A stretch of 64,000 nucleotides of DNA from Myroides phaeus (lineage in GTDB: Bacteria; Bacteroidota; Bacteroidia; Flavobacteriales; Flavobacteriaceae). The notes beneath the pieces were generated by a model. The model made no database searches. It was not told the DNA's origin and saw only the letters and a list, made by a program, of their open reading frames with translations. The stretch lies in assembly GCF_009799805.1 (NCBI RefSeq), contig NZ_CP047050.1, positions 1,068,001 through 1,132,000 of the forward strand, written 5' to 3'. Shown piece after piece: positions 16,342 through 24,792 of this stretch; within the stretch, counting starts at the first letter, position 1, and every line of letters begins with the position of its first letter. The translations under genes and the position numbers were made by a program.

Positions 16342-18774
16342 ATGAAATTATTCAATACCCTATTATTTACTATCTGCGGAGCAGTTGTAAGTATGGCTCA
16401 AACATCGACAGTAAAAGGTCGTGTGGTTGATGAAAATAATAAGCCATTGTCATTTGTAACAGTATATATAGAAAACTCTAACTATGCTGCACAGACTGAC
16501 GATAACGGAGAATATATCTTAGAAGATGTTAAACACGGAAAGCAGTCAATCAAAGCTACTTTTGTTGGATATGCAGCTTCAGTAAGAGACATGAATATTT
16601 CAAAGAAAGAAGACGTAGTAAACTTTCTTTTAGTTACAGACAGTCAATTAGCAAATATTACTGTTTATGGTAGAAGTAACAAAAACGTTAAGAAACTTCA
16701 ATACTTAACTCGTCTACCATTAGGTTTACAAGACCAAGTACAATCAATTAGTATCGTATCTGATCACGTAATTAAAGAGCAAGGAGCTTTGTCAATTACA
16801 GATGCAGCACGTAACGTAGCAGGGGTAACTCAGTTTGCAAGCTATGGTGGTGTAAAGGAGAGTATGTCTATAAGAGGTTTCCGTGGTACTCCAGTATTGA
16901 GAAATGGAGTAGGAATGGATTCTGACTTTAGAACAGCTTCAGCAATTTCAGATATGCAAGGAGTTGAAAGTGTTGAGGTAATAAAAGGTTCTGCTGCTAT
17001 TTTACAAGGTATTGGAAATGGTTTAGGAGCTGCAGGAGGTGTAATTAACTTAGTAACTAAAACGCCAAACTTCAAAAATGGAGGAGAGGTAAGTTTTAGA
17101 ACAGGTAGTTACGGACACATTCGCCCAACAGTTGACTTTGAACGCGTATTAGATAAAAAAGAAAGAGTATCATTCCGTTTTAATGGTTCTTATGAGAGAA
17201 ATGATGGATGGAGAACACACGTTAATAACGAACACTTCTACATTAACCCATCTTTAGCTTGGAAAATTGACGACAAAACGAAGTTGTCTTTTGAAATGGA
17301 TTACTTAAATGGAGATTATACTCCAGACAAAGGAACAGTTAATTTAGCTCCTGATAATGTTGATGCATTATATAAAATGCCTCACAATAAATTCTTAGGA
17401 TATAACGACGATAATACTTCAATTAGATCTCAAAATTATGTAGCTCGTTTTGAGAGACAATTGACAGAAAAGTTAAGTTTCAGAACGTCTTATACAGCTT
17501 CTATCTATAATGATGATAGTCGTACTTCAAGTGTTGCGACAGTACTTAAAAAAGACAAGATTAAAGACTGGGCAGATTTTAGAAATTTAAAAAGAACGGT
17601 GACAGAAAGTGAAAGAGGAGATTACAACTCTGTATTCCAAGCTGATTTAGTAGGTAAGGATATCTTTACTGGAATTTTAAAACACACATTCCAAGTAGGG
17701 TTTGACTATAGACAAACAAAAGTTATTTCAGGAAATACTTCTGGACAAGTAATGGGTAAAGATAAAGATGGTAACGATGTACTTGTACCATATACAGATT
17801 TCTTTGACGTTACAGGACCAATTAATAACACATTGCCAGGAGATGTTGTTTTTGGAGATATTAATACAACACGTACAATGACTCCAACTATTGGATTTAT
17901 GGCACAAGACTATGTTCAAATTGGAGACAAGTTAAGCGCAATGTTAGGTATTCGTTACAGTAGATTAAACGGAAGTACTACTGAGAATGCTACAATTGAT
18001 AGATGGAATCCAATGTTTGGTTTAATCTTTAAACCACAAGATAACATTAGTACATTCGTTTCTTATACTACAACATCAAGTTTAAGACAATCTAATAAAT
18101 TAATTCACGGAGGAGGATATGCTGGAGCATCTGATACTAATCAGATTGAATTTGGTTTTAAATCTAACTGGTACAATGATCATTTAGGAGTTAACTTTTC
18201 TTACTTCTTCATTAACCAAAGCAATTTATTAGCACCGTATATTGATCCAAATACAAATGTTCAATCTACAACAGAAAGTATTTTTGCTGGAGATTTAAAA
18301 CGTAATGGTTTTGAGTTAGAGATTAACGGAAAAATTACAAACAATTTAGAAGTGATGCTTGGATATGCAAACTTATATGCAAGATACCAAGATAGCCCAA
18401 ACTACGTAGATGGTTCTGCTCCAATGAATGCTCCTGAGCATACAGCTAATGGATGGGCAAACTATAAATTTACAGACGGAGCTTTAGATGGCTTATCTCT
18501 TGGATTGGGTGTTTACTACGTTGGAAAGAGACCTGTAAATGAATACACAAGAACATCTGATGCACACGGATCAAATGTAAATACAAGACCATTTGATATG
18601 GCAGCTTATACTACTGTAAATGCACAAGCAGCATATAAATACAAAAATGCTACATTAAGCGTGTTTATGAATAACTTGTTCAATGAGCGTGGATATACTT
18701 CTTACTACAGAGGTGGTTATATCAATGAAATTGCACCAAGAAACTTCGCAGCTAAATTATCTTATAGATTTTAA
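16342..18774 (+). CDS. TonB-dependent siderophore receptor
   Basis: The 810-residue outer-membrane receptor has a signal peptide (about 1-20, VVSMAQ), a CarboxypepD_reg-like domain (about 24-105) and an FhuA-type plug (about 125-245) with QSISIVSDHVIKEQGA, SMSIRGFRGTPVLRNG and GVESVEVIKGSAAILQG. A 22-strand barrel ends in AAKLSYRF with terminal Phe. The RGF motif and plug-barrel layout are typical of ferric hydroxamate/siderophore receptors. The PepSY membrane protein downstream, though separated by a terminator-like hairpin, supports an iron role, as does the Fur-like operator. The specific siderophore is unknown. Confidence 0.92.
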   Translation: MKLFNTLLFTICGAVVSMAQTSTVKGRVVDENNKPLSFVTVYIENSNYAAQTDDNGEYILEDVKHGKQSIKATFVGYAASVRDMNISKKEDVVNFLLVTDSQLANITVYGRSNKNVKKLQYLTRLPLGLQDQVQSISIVSDHVIKEQGALSITDAARNVAGVTQFASYGGVKESMSIRGFRGTPVLRNGVGMDSDFRTASAISDMQGVESVEVIKGSAAILQGIGNGLGAAGGVINLVTKTPNFKNGGEVSFRTGSYGHIRPTVDFERVLDKKERVSFRFNGSYERNDGWRTHVNNEHFYINPSLAWKIDDKTKLSFEMDYLNGDYTPDKGTVNLAPDNVDALYKMPHNKFLGYNDDNTSIRSQNYVARFERQLTEKLSFRTSYTASIYNDDSRTSSVATVLKKDKIKDWADFRNLKRTVTESERGDYNSVFQADLVGKDIFTGILKHTFQVGFDYRQTKVISGNTSGQVMGKDKDGNDVLVPYTDFFDVTGPINNTLPGDVVFGDINTTRTMTPTIGFMAQDYVQIGDKLSAMLGIRYSRLNGSTTENATIDRWNPMFGLIFKPQDNISTFVSYTTTSSLRQSNKLIHGGGYAGASDTNQIEFGFKSNWYNDHLGVNFSYFFINQSNLLAPYIDPNTNVQSTTESIFAGDLKRNGFELEINGKITNNLEVMLGYANLYARYQDSPNYVDGSAPMNAPEHTANGWANYKFTDGALDGLSLGLGVYYVGKRPVNEYTRTSDAHGSNVNTRPFDMAAYTTVNAQAAYKYKNATLSVFMNNLFNERGYTSYYRGGYINEIAPRNFAAKLSYRF

Positions 18775-18807
18775 TCAATAGTTTTTTATACAATACTAAT
18801 TAGTTCA

Positions 18808-18843
18808 ATAAAACACGATCCTATGTATAGGGTCGTGTTTTGT
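18808..18843 (+). terminator. Hairpin terminator or attenuator after the siderophore receptor
   Basis: AAAACACGATCCTA and TAGGGTCGTGTTTT form a stem before a short T-run. Partial read-through could supply the PepSY gene. Confidence 0.75.
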
Positions 18844-18867
18844 GGTTAAGCCCAATTTTTTTTGCCT

Positions 18868-20019
18868 ATGAAAACAAAGCCAAAGTATTCGTTGCGTACA
18901 TTTATAAATGATGTGCACTTGTGGTTAGGAATAGCAAGTTCACTTGTGTTGTTTATTGTTTGTTTGACAGGAACAATTTATACTTTTAAAAGCGAGATAC
19001 AGACATTTTTAGCGCCAGATATGTACAAATTGACAGAGGTGAAAAAAGAAGTATTGCCAATAGACGAGTTGAAAGCTACCGTAGAACAAAAGAGCGGAGG
19101 TAATGTACAGCGCGTAGTTGTGTCTCATAAAGAGAACAAGCCTTATATTTTTTCTGTAGGCTTTGCTGATAAAGAAAAGAAGGGAGAGACTATTTATGTT
19201 AACCAATATACTGCTGCAGTTGTAGGAGAGGGAAAAGGTCCTGCGAATGAGTTTTTTATGACAGTTTTTAAACTGCATAGATGGTTATTGTTAGATATGA
19301 AGATTGGTCGTCCTATTGTAGGAATTGCAACAATAATATTTTTGATTTTATCAATCTCGGGATTAGTATTGTGGTTTCCAAAGAAAATTAGAGGATGGAA
19401 AAGCATAAAGCCAGGTTTTAAAATTAAGTTTAAAGCGAATTGGAAAAGAATTAATCACGATTTACACAATACGTTAGGGTTTTATACCTTACTTATTGTT
19501 GTGATTATGTCTTTAACAGGACTTTGTTGGTCTTTTGAATGGTATAGAGATGGATTGAGTAGTGTATTAGGAACGAAGGTTTTTGGAGGTAGAGATGAGG
19601 TAAAGCCAGAATCTGTTTTACTTGAAGATACAAAGACACTTGATTTGTCAAAAGTAATGGCGATTGGAAATGCAGAGTTGCCATTTGAAGCAAGAACAAT
19701 ATCGATTAGTTTTCCTAAAGGAGAAAAAGGTAGTTTTGAAGTAAATAAGAATGAATTAGCTCGATTTAATGAAACTGTAAATGATAGAGTTTTTATTGAT
19801 CAATATTCTGGGGAGATCTTGAAAAAGGAGATTTTTGCTGATAAAACAATAGGAGAGAAGATTGCAGGATCAATAAGAGCATTACACTTTGGAGATATTT
19901 ACGGAACATTTTCTAAAGTGATTTATTTTATAGTTTGTTTAATAGCAACGAGTTTACCTGTAACAGGGATATTCATTTGGTTGAATAAAATGAAAAAAGG
20001 TAAGAAAAGTAAAGTATAA
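18868..20019 (+). CDS. PepSY-associated membrane protein, iron-uptake type
   Basis: The 383-residue protein (ATG at 18868, preferred over a TTG six bases upstream) has the PepSY_TM layout. A first membrane helix with HLWLGIASSLVLFIVCLTG is followed by a periplasmic PepSY domain, a second helix after KLHRWLLLDMKIGRPIVGIATIIFL, a third with HDLHNTLGFYTLLIVVIMSLTG, and a final helix near 350-370. The paired histidines in HLW, LHRW and HDLHN are characteristic and may bind haem or metal. Relatives (PiuB/FhuF-like reductase partners) accompany ferrisiderophore receptors and are proposed to reduce iron at the inner membrane. It lies 93 bases after such a receptor. Confidence 0.88.
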   Translation: MKTKPKYSLRTFINDVHLWLGIASSLVLFIVCLTGTIYTFKSEIQTFLAPDMYKLTEVKKEVLPIDELKATVEQKSGGNVQRVVVSHKENKPYIFSVGFADKEKKGETIYVNQYTAAVVGEGKGPANEFFMTVFKLHRWLLLDMKIGRPIVGIATIIFLILSISGLVLWFPKKIRGWKSIKPGFKIKFKANWKRINHDLHNTLGFYTLLIVVIMSLTGLCWSFEWYRDGLSSVLGTKVFGGRDEVKPESVLLEDTKTLDLSKVMAIGNAELPFEARTISISFPKGEKGSFEVNKNELARFNETVNDRVFIDQYSGEILKKEIFADKTIGEKIAGSIRALHFGDIYGTFSKVIYFIVCLIATSLPVTGIFIWLNKMKKGKKSKV

Positions 20020-20098
20020 CATTTCTTTATAATTCAAGTGTTTTTATGTTTGATAAAAAATGTAACTTTGCTATATAACCTAATTTAGATTAAATATT

Positions 20099-20509
20099 AT
20101 GTATCCAGAAGAAATAGTAAAACCAATGCGTCAAGAATTAGTTGATGCAGGATTTGAATCATTACATACAGCAGAAGAAGTAGAAGCTACTTTAGCAAAA
20201 GGAGGAACAACTTTAGTAGTTGTAAATTCAGTATGTGGATGTGCAGCTCGTAACGCTCGTCCAGGTGCAATTATGAGTTTAAAAGGGGATAAAAAGCCAA
20301 GTCAAATTGTGACAGTTTTTGCAGGTGTAGATAAAGGTGCAGTAGATGCAGCACGTCAACACATGTTCCCATTCCCACCGTCATCACCAGCAATGGCTTT
20401 GTTTAAGGACGGAGAATTAGTTCATATGTTAGAGAGACATCACATTGAAGGTCACCCTGCCGAGATCATCGCAGAGAACTTAATGGATGCTTTTAAAGAA
20501 TATTGCTAA
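20099..20509 (+). CDS. Bacilliredoxin (BrxA/BrxB, YphP/YqiW family)
   Basis: The 136-residue protein carries the C46-G-C48 motif in [14 protein letters not shown], and [27 protein letters not shown] is the other family hallmark. Bacilliredoxins remove bacillithiol from mixed disulfides on proteins after oxidative stress. The size is that expected for the family. In Bacteroidota this implies use of bacillithiol or another low-molecular-weight thiol. It is monocistronic, with a terminator directly after the stop. Confidence 0.95.
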   Translation: MYPEEIVKPMRQELVDAGFESLHTAEEVEATLAKGGTTLVVVNSVCGCAARNARPGAIMSLKGDKKPSQIVTVFAGVDKGAVDAARQHMFPFPPSSPAMALFKDGELVHMLERHHIEGHPAEIIAENLMDAFKEYC

Positions 20510-20541
20510 AAAAGAGACCACCAATAAGGTGGTTTTTTTTT
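20509..20541 (+). terminator. Rho-independent terminator
   Basis: ACCACC and GGTGGT pair around a short AATAA loop, followed by nine T. Confidence 0.8.
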
Positions 20542-20547
20542 AAAGTG

Positions 20548-20555
20548 TATATTTG
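20548..20555 (+). promoter_or_regulatory. Possible -7 element (TATATTTG) of the acyltransferase gene
   Basis: This exact match to TAnnTTTG lies 18 bases before the ATG at 20574, implying a very short leader. No clear -33 TTG is present. Confidence 0.35.
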
Positions 20556-20573
20556 CCTTAAACGACTAAATCG

Positions 20574-21305
20574 ATGCAAAAAATAATATCGTACCCAATT
20601 TCTATCCTTTTTGCGGCTTGCCTATTAATCATATTGATTTTTTTCCACGGACTTCAATGGCTGGCGTTTAATCTATTTGGCTACCAAGCACACAAGAAAG
20701 TTGTGGATTGGTTAGTGTGGTGGCTAATGGCAGGTACGGGGATTTTAGGAACAACATATAAGTTCGAACAAGAAGAAAAATTACCAACGGATCGACCGAT
20801 AATTTTTGTTTCGAATCATCAAAGTATGTTTGATATTCCAATGATGATCTGGTTCTTCAGAAACAATCATCCGAAATTTGTTAGTAAAAAAGAACTTGGA
20901 AAGGGTTTTCCAAGTGTTTCATATAATTTAAAGCACGGAGGATCCGTTCTAATAGATAGAAAGGATGCCAAACAAGCCTTAGGAGCTATAAAATCATTAG
21001 GTCAATATATAACAAAGTATAATCGATCTGCAGTGATTTTTCCAGAGGGGACAAGAAGTAGAGACGGACAATTAAAACGTTTCTCAGAAAACGGAGTAAA
21101 GATGCTTTGTAAGTTTGCTCCAGATGCTTTAGTAGTACCTTTGACAATAAATAACTCTTGGAAGTTATTTCGTTTTGGTAAATTTCCTTATGGATTAGGG
21201 GCACGTATTAAATTGTACGCGCATAAACCATTAAATATAGGTGACTATGATTTTCCTACTTTGATGCAAGTAATCGAAGAGAAGATCAAAACTAAATTAG
21301 AATAA
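20574..21305 (+). CDS. plsC: 1-acyl-sn-glycerol-3-phosphate acyltransferase
   Basis: The 243-residue inner-membrane protein has an N-terminal hydrophobic anchor (about 8-25) and the acyltransferase block I H82-QSMF-D87, block II near KFVSKKELGKGFP, block III IFPEGTRSRDG and block IV VVPLTIN. This is PlsC, which acylates lysophosphatidic acid to phosphatidic acid in membrane lipid synthesis. It is followed by acyl-ACP desaturase, another lipid gene, 77 bases downstream. Lysophospholipid acyltransferases of other head-group preference share these motifs, so the exact acceptor is not certain. Confidence 0.9.
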   Translation: MQKIISYPISILFAACLLIILIFFHGLQWLAFNLFGYQAHKKVVDWLVWWLMAGTGILGTTYKFEQEEKLPTDRPIIFVSNHQSMFDIPMMIWFFRNNHPKFVSKKELGKGFPSVSYNLKHGGSVLIDRKDAKQALGAIKSLGQYITKYNRSAVIFPEGTRSRDGQLKRFSENGVKMLCKFAPDALVVPLTINNSWKLFRFGKFPYGLGARIKLYAHKPLNIGDYDFPTLMQVIEEKIKTKLE

Positions 21306-21382
21306 AAGAATAAATTATAACAGCCAACCTACTCAAACAAACTAAACCAAACCCAAAGTAGCGAGGCGTAAACAAATGTATT

Positions 21383-22381
21383 ATGTCAATAAAGAATGTT
21401 CGCTTAGAAGTAATGCACTTCTTAGAAAAGAATATCGATAGTTTTGTTGAGAACTATTTGATACCAGTAGAAAAAATTTGGCAGCCATCTGATTTGTTAC
21501 CAGATTCAGAAGGAGAGAATTTTATTGAAGATGTAAAAGAACTGCGTGAATATGCAAAGGAGTTACCATACGATTTCTGGGTAGTATTAGTAGGAGATAC
21601 AATTACAGAAGAGGCATTGCCAACATATGAGTCTTGGTTAATGGACGTAGAAGGTATTAAACAGAAAGAAGAAGAAGGCGGTAATGGATGGGCCAAGTGG
21701 ATTCGTCATTGGACAGGAGAAGAGAATCGTCATGGAGACTTGTTAAATAAGTACCTTTATCTTTCAGGAAGAGTAAATATGAAAGAAGTTGAGATTACTA
21801 CTCAACACTTAATTAATGACGGGTTTGATCCAGGAACAGATAGAGATCCATATAAGAACTTCGTATTTACAAGTTTTCAAGAATTAGCAACATATATTTC
21901 ACATAACCGTGTTGCTAAGTTAGCGAAGCAATATGGAGATCACAAATTGTCAAAGATTTGTCGTTTAATTGCTGGAGATGAAATGAGACACCACCACGCA
22001 TATAGCGAGTTTGTAGATCGTATCTTTAAAGTAGATCCAAGTGAAATGATGCTTGCATTTGTAGATATGATGAAACGTAAAATTACGATGCCAGCTAACT
22101 TGATTAGAGAATCAGGAGGTAAGATGGGAGATGCATTTGAGAAGTTCTCAGATTCAGCACAAAGAATAGGAGTATATACAGCGCATGATTATATTGATAT
22201 TATGCAAAAGTTAATTGATAGATGGCAAATTGGAGAACTGACTAATCTTACAGATGAGGCAGAAAAGGCGAGAGATTACTTAATGAAGCTTCCAACAAGA
22301 ATGTCTCGTGTAGCTGATAGAATGGTTGTTGGTAAAGAAGAACAGATCTTTAAATGGGTTCGTCCAGCTATCATAAAATAG
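21383..22381 (+). CDS. Acyl-ACP desaturase (soluble di-iron type)
   Basis: The 332-residue protein contains the two di-iron motifs of soluble acyl-ACP desaturases, E113-ENRH-117 and D-E200-M-R-H203, in a helical bundle. It introduces a cis double bond into acyl-ACP with O2 and ferredoxin. The adjacent plsC upstream and the HD hydrolase downstream fit a housekeeping unit. The aerobic desaturase gives this organism a route to unsaturated acyl chains. No transit sequence is present. Confidence 0.93.
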   Translation: MSIKNVRLEVMHFLEKNIDSFVENYLIPVEKIWQPSDLLPDSEGENFIEDVKELREYAKELPYDFWVVLVGDTITEEALPTYESWLMDVEGIKQKEEEGGNGWAKWIRHWTGEENRHGDLLNKYLYLSGRVNMKEVEITTQHLINDGFDPGTDRDPYKNFVFTSFQELATYISHNRVAKLAKQYGDHKLSKICRLIAGDEMRHHHAYSEFVDRIFKVDPSEMMLAFVDMMKRKITMPANLIRESGGKMGDAFEKFSDSAQRIGVYTAHDYIDIMQKLIDRWQIGELTNLTDEAEKARDYLMKLPTRMSRVADRMVVGKEEQIFKWVRPAIIK

Positions 22382-22405
22382 CAAACCAATAAATAAATTA
22401 TTACA

Positions 22406-23056
22406 ATGGATAAACGAATAGAAGCAATAGTTTTATACGTTAAAAAGGAACTTGAAAACGCAGAAAGTGGACACGATTGGTTTCATATCGAGCGTGTTTA
22501 TAAAAGTTCAATGACTATTGCAAAACAAGAAGGAGAAGTAGATATCACTGTGGTAAAGTTAATTGCTTTATTGCACGATATTGCAGATAGTAAATTTCAC
22601 GGTGGAGATGAAACTGTGGGACCTACAAAAGCACGAGCTCTTTTGAGTGATCTATCGTTTAGTGATGAGGTAATTGATCACGTTGTAAAAGGGATTGAAA
22701 ATATTTCATTTAAAGGAGGTAATTTTGAACAGAAATTTCGTTCTAAAGAGTTAGATATTGTTCAAGATGCAGATCGTTTAGATGCAATTGGAGCAATTGG
22801 TATTGCAAGAACTTTTAACTATGGAGGTTATAAAAATAATTTGATTTATGATCCTGCAATTGAACCTAAGATAGGGATGTCAAAAGAGGAGTATAAAAAT
22901 AGTAAGGGAACTACAATCAATCACTTTTACGAAAAATTACTTCGATTAAAAGATTTAATGAATACGCAGACAGGGTTGAAACTGGCAGAAGAGCGACATA
23001 AATTTATGGAACTTTATTTAGCACAGTTTTATTCTGAATGGGAAGGAGAAGCATAG
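22406..23056 (+). CDS. HD-domain phosphohydrolase
   Basis: The 216-residue cytosolic protein shows the HD-superfamily metal motif: HDWFHIERVYK at the start, ALLHDIADSKF (HD pair) and a later D in VQDADRLDAIGAIGIART. This arrangement matches YedJ/YpgQ-like HD hydrolases, which cleave nucleotide phosphates with Mn2+. It follows the desaturase by 24 bases and is followed by a terminator, so the desaturase-HD pair is probably co-transcribed. The substrate is unknown. Confidence 0.88.
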   Translation: MDKRIEAIVLYVKKELENAESGHDWFHIERVYKSSMTIAKQEGEVDITVVKLIALLHDIADSKFHGGDETVGPTKARALLSDLSFSDEVIDHVVKGIENISFKGGNFEQKFRSKELDIVQDADRLDAIGAIGIARTFNYGGYKNNLIYDPAIEPKIGMSKEEYKNSKGTTINHFYEKLLRLKDLMNTQTGLKLAEERHKFMELYLAQFYSEWEGEA

Positions 23057-23078
23057 TCTTTTTCTAAATAAAAGAATT

Positions 23079-23105
23079 AAACCACCCTATTGGGTGGTTT
23101 TTTTA
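23079..23105 (+). terminator. Rho-independent terminator
   Basis: AAACCACCC and GGGTGGTTT pair around TATT, followed by a T-run. Confidence 0.85.
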
Positions 23106-23318
23106 TGCTATATAATTGAAGTGGTTGTAATTGTAAATAAGCTAAGTAATTTAAGTTTAATGTAATAGAATCTAAGAAAGATGTGTAATAATTATTTGGA
23201 ATATAATTAAGTGATAAAAAAAATAATTTATTCGTATTACTTCTATTCTTTTTGTTGTGTAAATTATTTTAATAATTTACATTTGTTAATATAAGTTAAA
23301 ATTAGAAAACATTATATT

Positions 23319-24719
23319 ATGAAATTAGATTACGAACCAGAAAGACGACCTCACAAGTCTATACGTAATTACCTCATTATATTTTTTAATGTCGTTACTT
23401 TACTATTATTAGTTAATTATTTGCCATATGAACCTCAAGTTAACAAGGGATTAGCCCTTTTAGTTTTTGTAGCGGTACTATGGTTAACTGAAGCTATTCA
23501 CGTTACAACGACGGCAATTTTCGTTCCCGTTCTCGCTATAGCTTTAGGATTGACAGATACAAAACCAGCGTTAGCATCTTTTGCTGACCCTACGATTTTC
23601 TTATTCTTAGGAGGTTTTGTGTTAGCAGGAGCACTTCACGTGCAAAAGCTTGATACGATAATAGCCAATAAGATTATGTATTTAGCAAAAGGGAGATTGT
23701 CTTATGCAGTATTTTACTTGTTTGGTGCAACAGCAGTGTTGTCTATGTGGATAAGTAACACGGCAACCGTTGCAATGATGTTACCATTAGTAGTAGGTGT
23801 TTTAAGTCAGTTAGACAGAACACAATATCGTTCTACTTATGTATTTGTGCTTTTAGGTATAGCTTATAGTGCGAGTGTTGGTGGTATGGGAACAGTGGTA
23901 GGTAGTCCACCAAATGCCATTGTAGCTTCACAATTAAATATTTCGTTTGCTGATTGGATGAAGATGGGATTGCCTATGGTAGTTGTCTTATTGCCAATAG
24001 TTATCGGTATAATTTATTTGGTTTTTAGACCACAGTTGAATTTTAGGTTTAACCATTCAACGGAGACAATACCAATGAATTTTGATAGATGGTTAACGTT
24101 AGGAATATTTGTTTTCACAGCTTTATGTTGGATTTTTAGTAATGATTTGAATCCATTAGTAGCAAGTTTTGTAGGGTTTGAAGGGAAGTTTACAAACTTT
24201 GACTCTTTCATCTCTTTAATGGCTTTTATTTTAATTTGTGTGAGTCAAGTATCAAGATGGAAGGAATTACAACACAATGTTGATTGGGGGGTTTTACTAT
24301 TATTTGGAGGAGGACTTACATTAAGTATGGTTCTGAAAGACTCAGGAGCAAGTAAAGTAATGGCTGACGTGTTAGTTTCATTGATTAAAGGAAGTCACTA
24401 TTTTACTATTGGTTTAGTAGTTTCCTTCTTCATTATCTTCTTAACTGAGTTTACGTCAAATACTGCGAGTGCTGCGTTATTAGTACCTATTTTTATTTCT
24501 ATTTCAGAAGAGTTAGGTATTGCACCACTTGGACTTTCAATGATTATTGGATTAGGAGCATCGTGTGCTTTTATGCTACCAGTAGCTACACCTCCAAATG
24601 CTATTGTATTTGGTACAGGATTTATCCAGCAGAAAGATATGATGAAAGCAGGTTTTATTTTGAATATTATTTGTTCAGTATTAATCGCTACAATCGCTTA
24701 TTATTTCTGGTTGAGTTAA
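23319..24719 (+). CDS. SLC13/DASS-family anion or dicarboxylate permease
   Basis: The 466-residue inner-membrane protein has about 11-12 helices and the two SNT-type signature loops of divalent anion:Na+ symporters: ISNTATVAMMLP (about 147-158) and TSNTASAALLVP (about 383-394). Each is followed by a Pro-rich re-entrant segment (GSPPNAIVAS and ATPPNAIVFG). These bind Na+ and the carboxylate or sulfate. The likely substrates are C4-dicarboxylates, citrate or sulfate; the sequence alone does not decide. It is monocistronic. Confidence 0.9.
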   Translation: MKLDYEPERRPHKSIRNYLIIFFNVVTLLLLVNYLPYEPQVNKGLALLVFVAVLWLTEAIHVTTTAIFVPVLAIALGLTDTKPALASFADPTIFLFLGGFVLAGALHVQKLDTIIANKIMYLAKGRLSYAVFYLFGATAVLSMWISNTATVAMMLPLVVGVLSQLDRTQYRSTYVFVLLGIAYSASVGGMGTVVGSPPNAIVASQLNISFADWMKMGLPMVVVLLPIVIGIIYLVFRPQLNFRFNHSTETIPMNFDRWLTLGIFVFTALCWIFSNDLNPLVASFVGFEGKFTNFDSFISLMAFILICVSQVSRWKELQHNVDWGVLLLFGGGLTLSMVLKDSGASKVMADVLVSLIKGSHYFTIGLVVSFFIIFLTEFTSNTASAALLVPIFISISEELGIAPLGLSMIIGLGASCAFMLPVATPPNAIVFGTGFIQQKDMMKAGFILNIICSVLIATIAYYFWLS

Positions 24720-24733
24720 TAAAAGAAAAGATT

Positions 24734-24777
24734 ATATATAAAAAAAGACTGCCTACAGGCAGTCTTTTTTTATATAT
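24734..24777. terminator. Bidirectional terminator between permease and purF
   Basis: AAAAAAAGACTGCC and GGCAGTCTTTTTTT flank TACA, giving a symmetric hairpin that serves both convergent genes. Confidence 0.9.
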
Positions 24778-24792
24778 AATAACTAAAGTATT